From CALZJC01 sp041574955 (GTDB lineage Bacteria; Acidobacteriota; Thermoanaerobaculia; Multivoradales; JAHEKO01), in NCBI GenBank assembly GCA_041574955.1, contig JBFGNS010000204.1, forward strand, positions 1 to 6,492: a DNA stretch of 6,492 nt, written 5' to 3'. Position numbers and translations under genes: made by a program. The notes beneath the pieces are model-generated. The model was not told the origin of the DNA. It searched no databases and saw nothing but the letters and a program-made list of their open reading frames with translations. Below, piece after piece: positions 6,072 through 6,492 of the stretch. How positions within the stretch are numbered: the stretch's first letter is position 1; each line of letters begins with the position of its first letter.

Positions 6072-6302
6072 TCAGGTCTCGACGTTGCGCGGCCACTGGC
6101 TGATCTGCGGCGGGCCGGCCTGGTAGCCCCTCATGACCTCGACGATCTCCTGGCGGAAGGCGGCCGAGGTTTCCGCGTCGGGCCGCCTCCCGCCGCCGGG
6201 TGTAGACTGAATCGAACCGACCAGTTGAGCTCGAGCCGGTGGAGCGGCGAGAGACCGTCGAGCCTCCCGGCTCACCCTGGCCGCCGTGCCGGCCGCCGCC
6301 AC
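6072..6302 (-). pseudogene. Short minus-strand frame, possibly the tail of a degraded gene
   Basis: The frame could encode 76 residues from GTG 6302. Its last 35 or so codons (DAETSAAFRQEIVEVMRGY, then a tail ending SQWPRNVET) end almost without exception in G or C and look like real protein, with an amphipathic helix FRQEIVEVMRGY. The upstream half uses mixed third bases (TCT, GCT, CCA, ACA, ATT) and looks non-coding. No ribosome binding site is clear at the GTG. I read this as either the surviving 3' end of a lost gene or a small gene with an unrecognised start. I do not recognise the family. The other strand is interrupted by stops here. Confidence 0.35.
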
Positions 6303-6332
6303 CCCGGCGTCGGGCCGCCGGCGGCGATCCGC

Positions 6333-6337
6333 GGAGG
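6333..6337 (+). promoter_or_regulatory. Ribosome binding site of the lipoprotein gene
   Basis: GGAGG lies four bases before ATG 6342. It singles out this start over the in-frame ATG at 6354, which has no such site. Confidence 0.55.
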
Positions 6338-6341
6338 CCCC

Positions 6342-6492
6342 ATGACCCAGACGATGCCAGCGATCGCCGGCCGCCGCCGCCGGCAGACCGCTACCTGCCG
6401 ATGGCGGTTCCGCGGGAGCGACCTCGCGTCGGCGGCGGCCGCCGCCCTGCTGGCGGCCGGCTGCGCCGGGTGGCTGCCGGACGGCGGTCCGG
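6342..6492 (+). CDS. Lipoprotein, N-terminal part (runs off the right edge)
   Basis: From ATG 6342 the frame is open for 50 codons to the window end. It begins with a long, Arg-rich n-region (AGRRRRQTATCRWRFRG), followed by a hydrophobic stretch LASAAAAALLAAGC ending in a lipobox-like LAAGC with Cys 41 as the probable lipidated residue. After it comes AGWLPDGGP. This is the layout of a signal-peptidase-II lipoprotein exported to the cell envelope. The n-region is longer than usual, so the true start could be ATG 6354. The mature domain lies outside the window, so its function cannot be told. Intergenic sequence separates it from the minus-strand frame ending at 6302. Confidence 0.6.
   Translation, partial: MTQTMPAIAGRRRRQTATCRWRFRGSDLASAAAAALLAAGCAGWLPDGGP

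Noticed and set aside
6203..6208. TAGACT as a -10 box for the lipoprotein gene
   Set aside because: No acceptable -35 lies at normal spacing, and it is well over 100 bases from the start codon.
6209..6218. Minus-strand GGTTCGATTC, like a tRNA T-loop and a possible integrase target
   Set aside because: The flanking bases do not form the T stem, and no anticodon or acceptor arm can be built around it.

Overview
The window is very GC-rich bacterial DNA with compact genes, GTG starts and ATGA/GTGA stop-start overlaps. No gene identifies the species. A soil or sediment lineage such as Acidobacteriota or a deltaproteobacterium-like group would fit, but that is a guess from composition and gene style. 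No rRNA, tRNA, CRISPR array or complete insertion sequence was found.

Layout. (1) Positions 1-632, minus strand: the N-terminal 210 codons of a tyrosine-recombinase (phage/island-type) integrase, cut off by the window edge. (2) Positions 633-962: a divergent intergenic region. It holds a possible integrase -10 box, an inverted repeat, and what looks like the start of a decayed PIN-domain (VapC-type) toxin gene at 744-815. (3) Positions 963-4685, plus strand: four genes joined by 4-base overlaps, namely a GT4-family glycosyltransferase, a class I SAM methyltransferase, a polytopic membrane protein of the lysylphosphatidylglycerol-synthase-TM/AglD/YbhN type, and a second, unrelated-looking class I SAM methyltransferase. 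(4) Positions 4686-4758: a short convergent gap with GC-rich hairpins. (5) Positions 4759-5730, minus strand: an unrecognised protein with a Pro/Ala-rich N-terminus and several Gly/Ala-rich hydrophobic segments. (6) Positions 5731-6341: a mostly non-coding stretch with two inverted-repeat clusters and a short minus-strand reading frame whose 3' half looks coding. (7) Position 6342 to the window end, plus strand: the start of a lipoprotein gene with a clear Shine-Dalgarno sequence and lipobox.

How the genes fit together. The four-gene plus-strand block reads as one translationally coupled operon for making or decorating a cell-surface glycan or glycolipid: one enzyme transfers a sugar, two probably methylate, and the membrane protein may move or bind a lipid-linked intermediate. 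The methylation targets and the sugar cannot be read from the sequence. The neighbouring integrase and the toxin-gene remnant suggest that the left side is the edge of an integrated element or an old recombination site. The right side (orphan hydrophobic protein, broken-looking frame, lipoprotein) has looser spacing and visibly less extreme codon use, as in accessory DNA. No previously undescribed multi-gene system can be proven here. The orphan hydrophobic protein and the two-methyltransferase/AglD-like cassette are the parts most worth following up.
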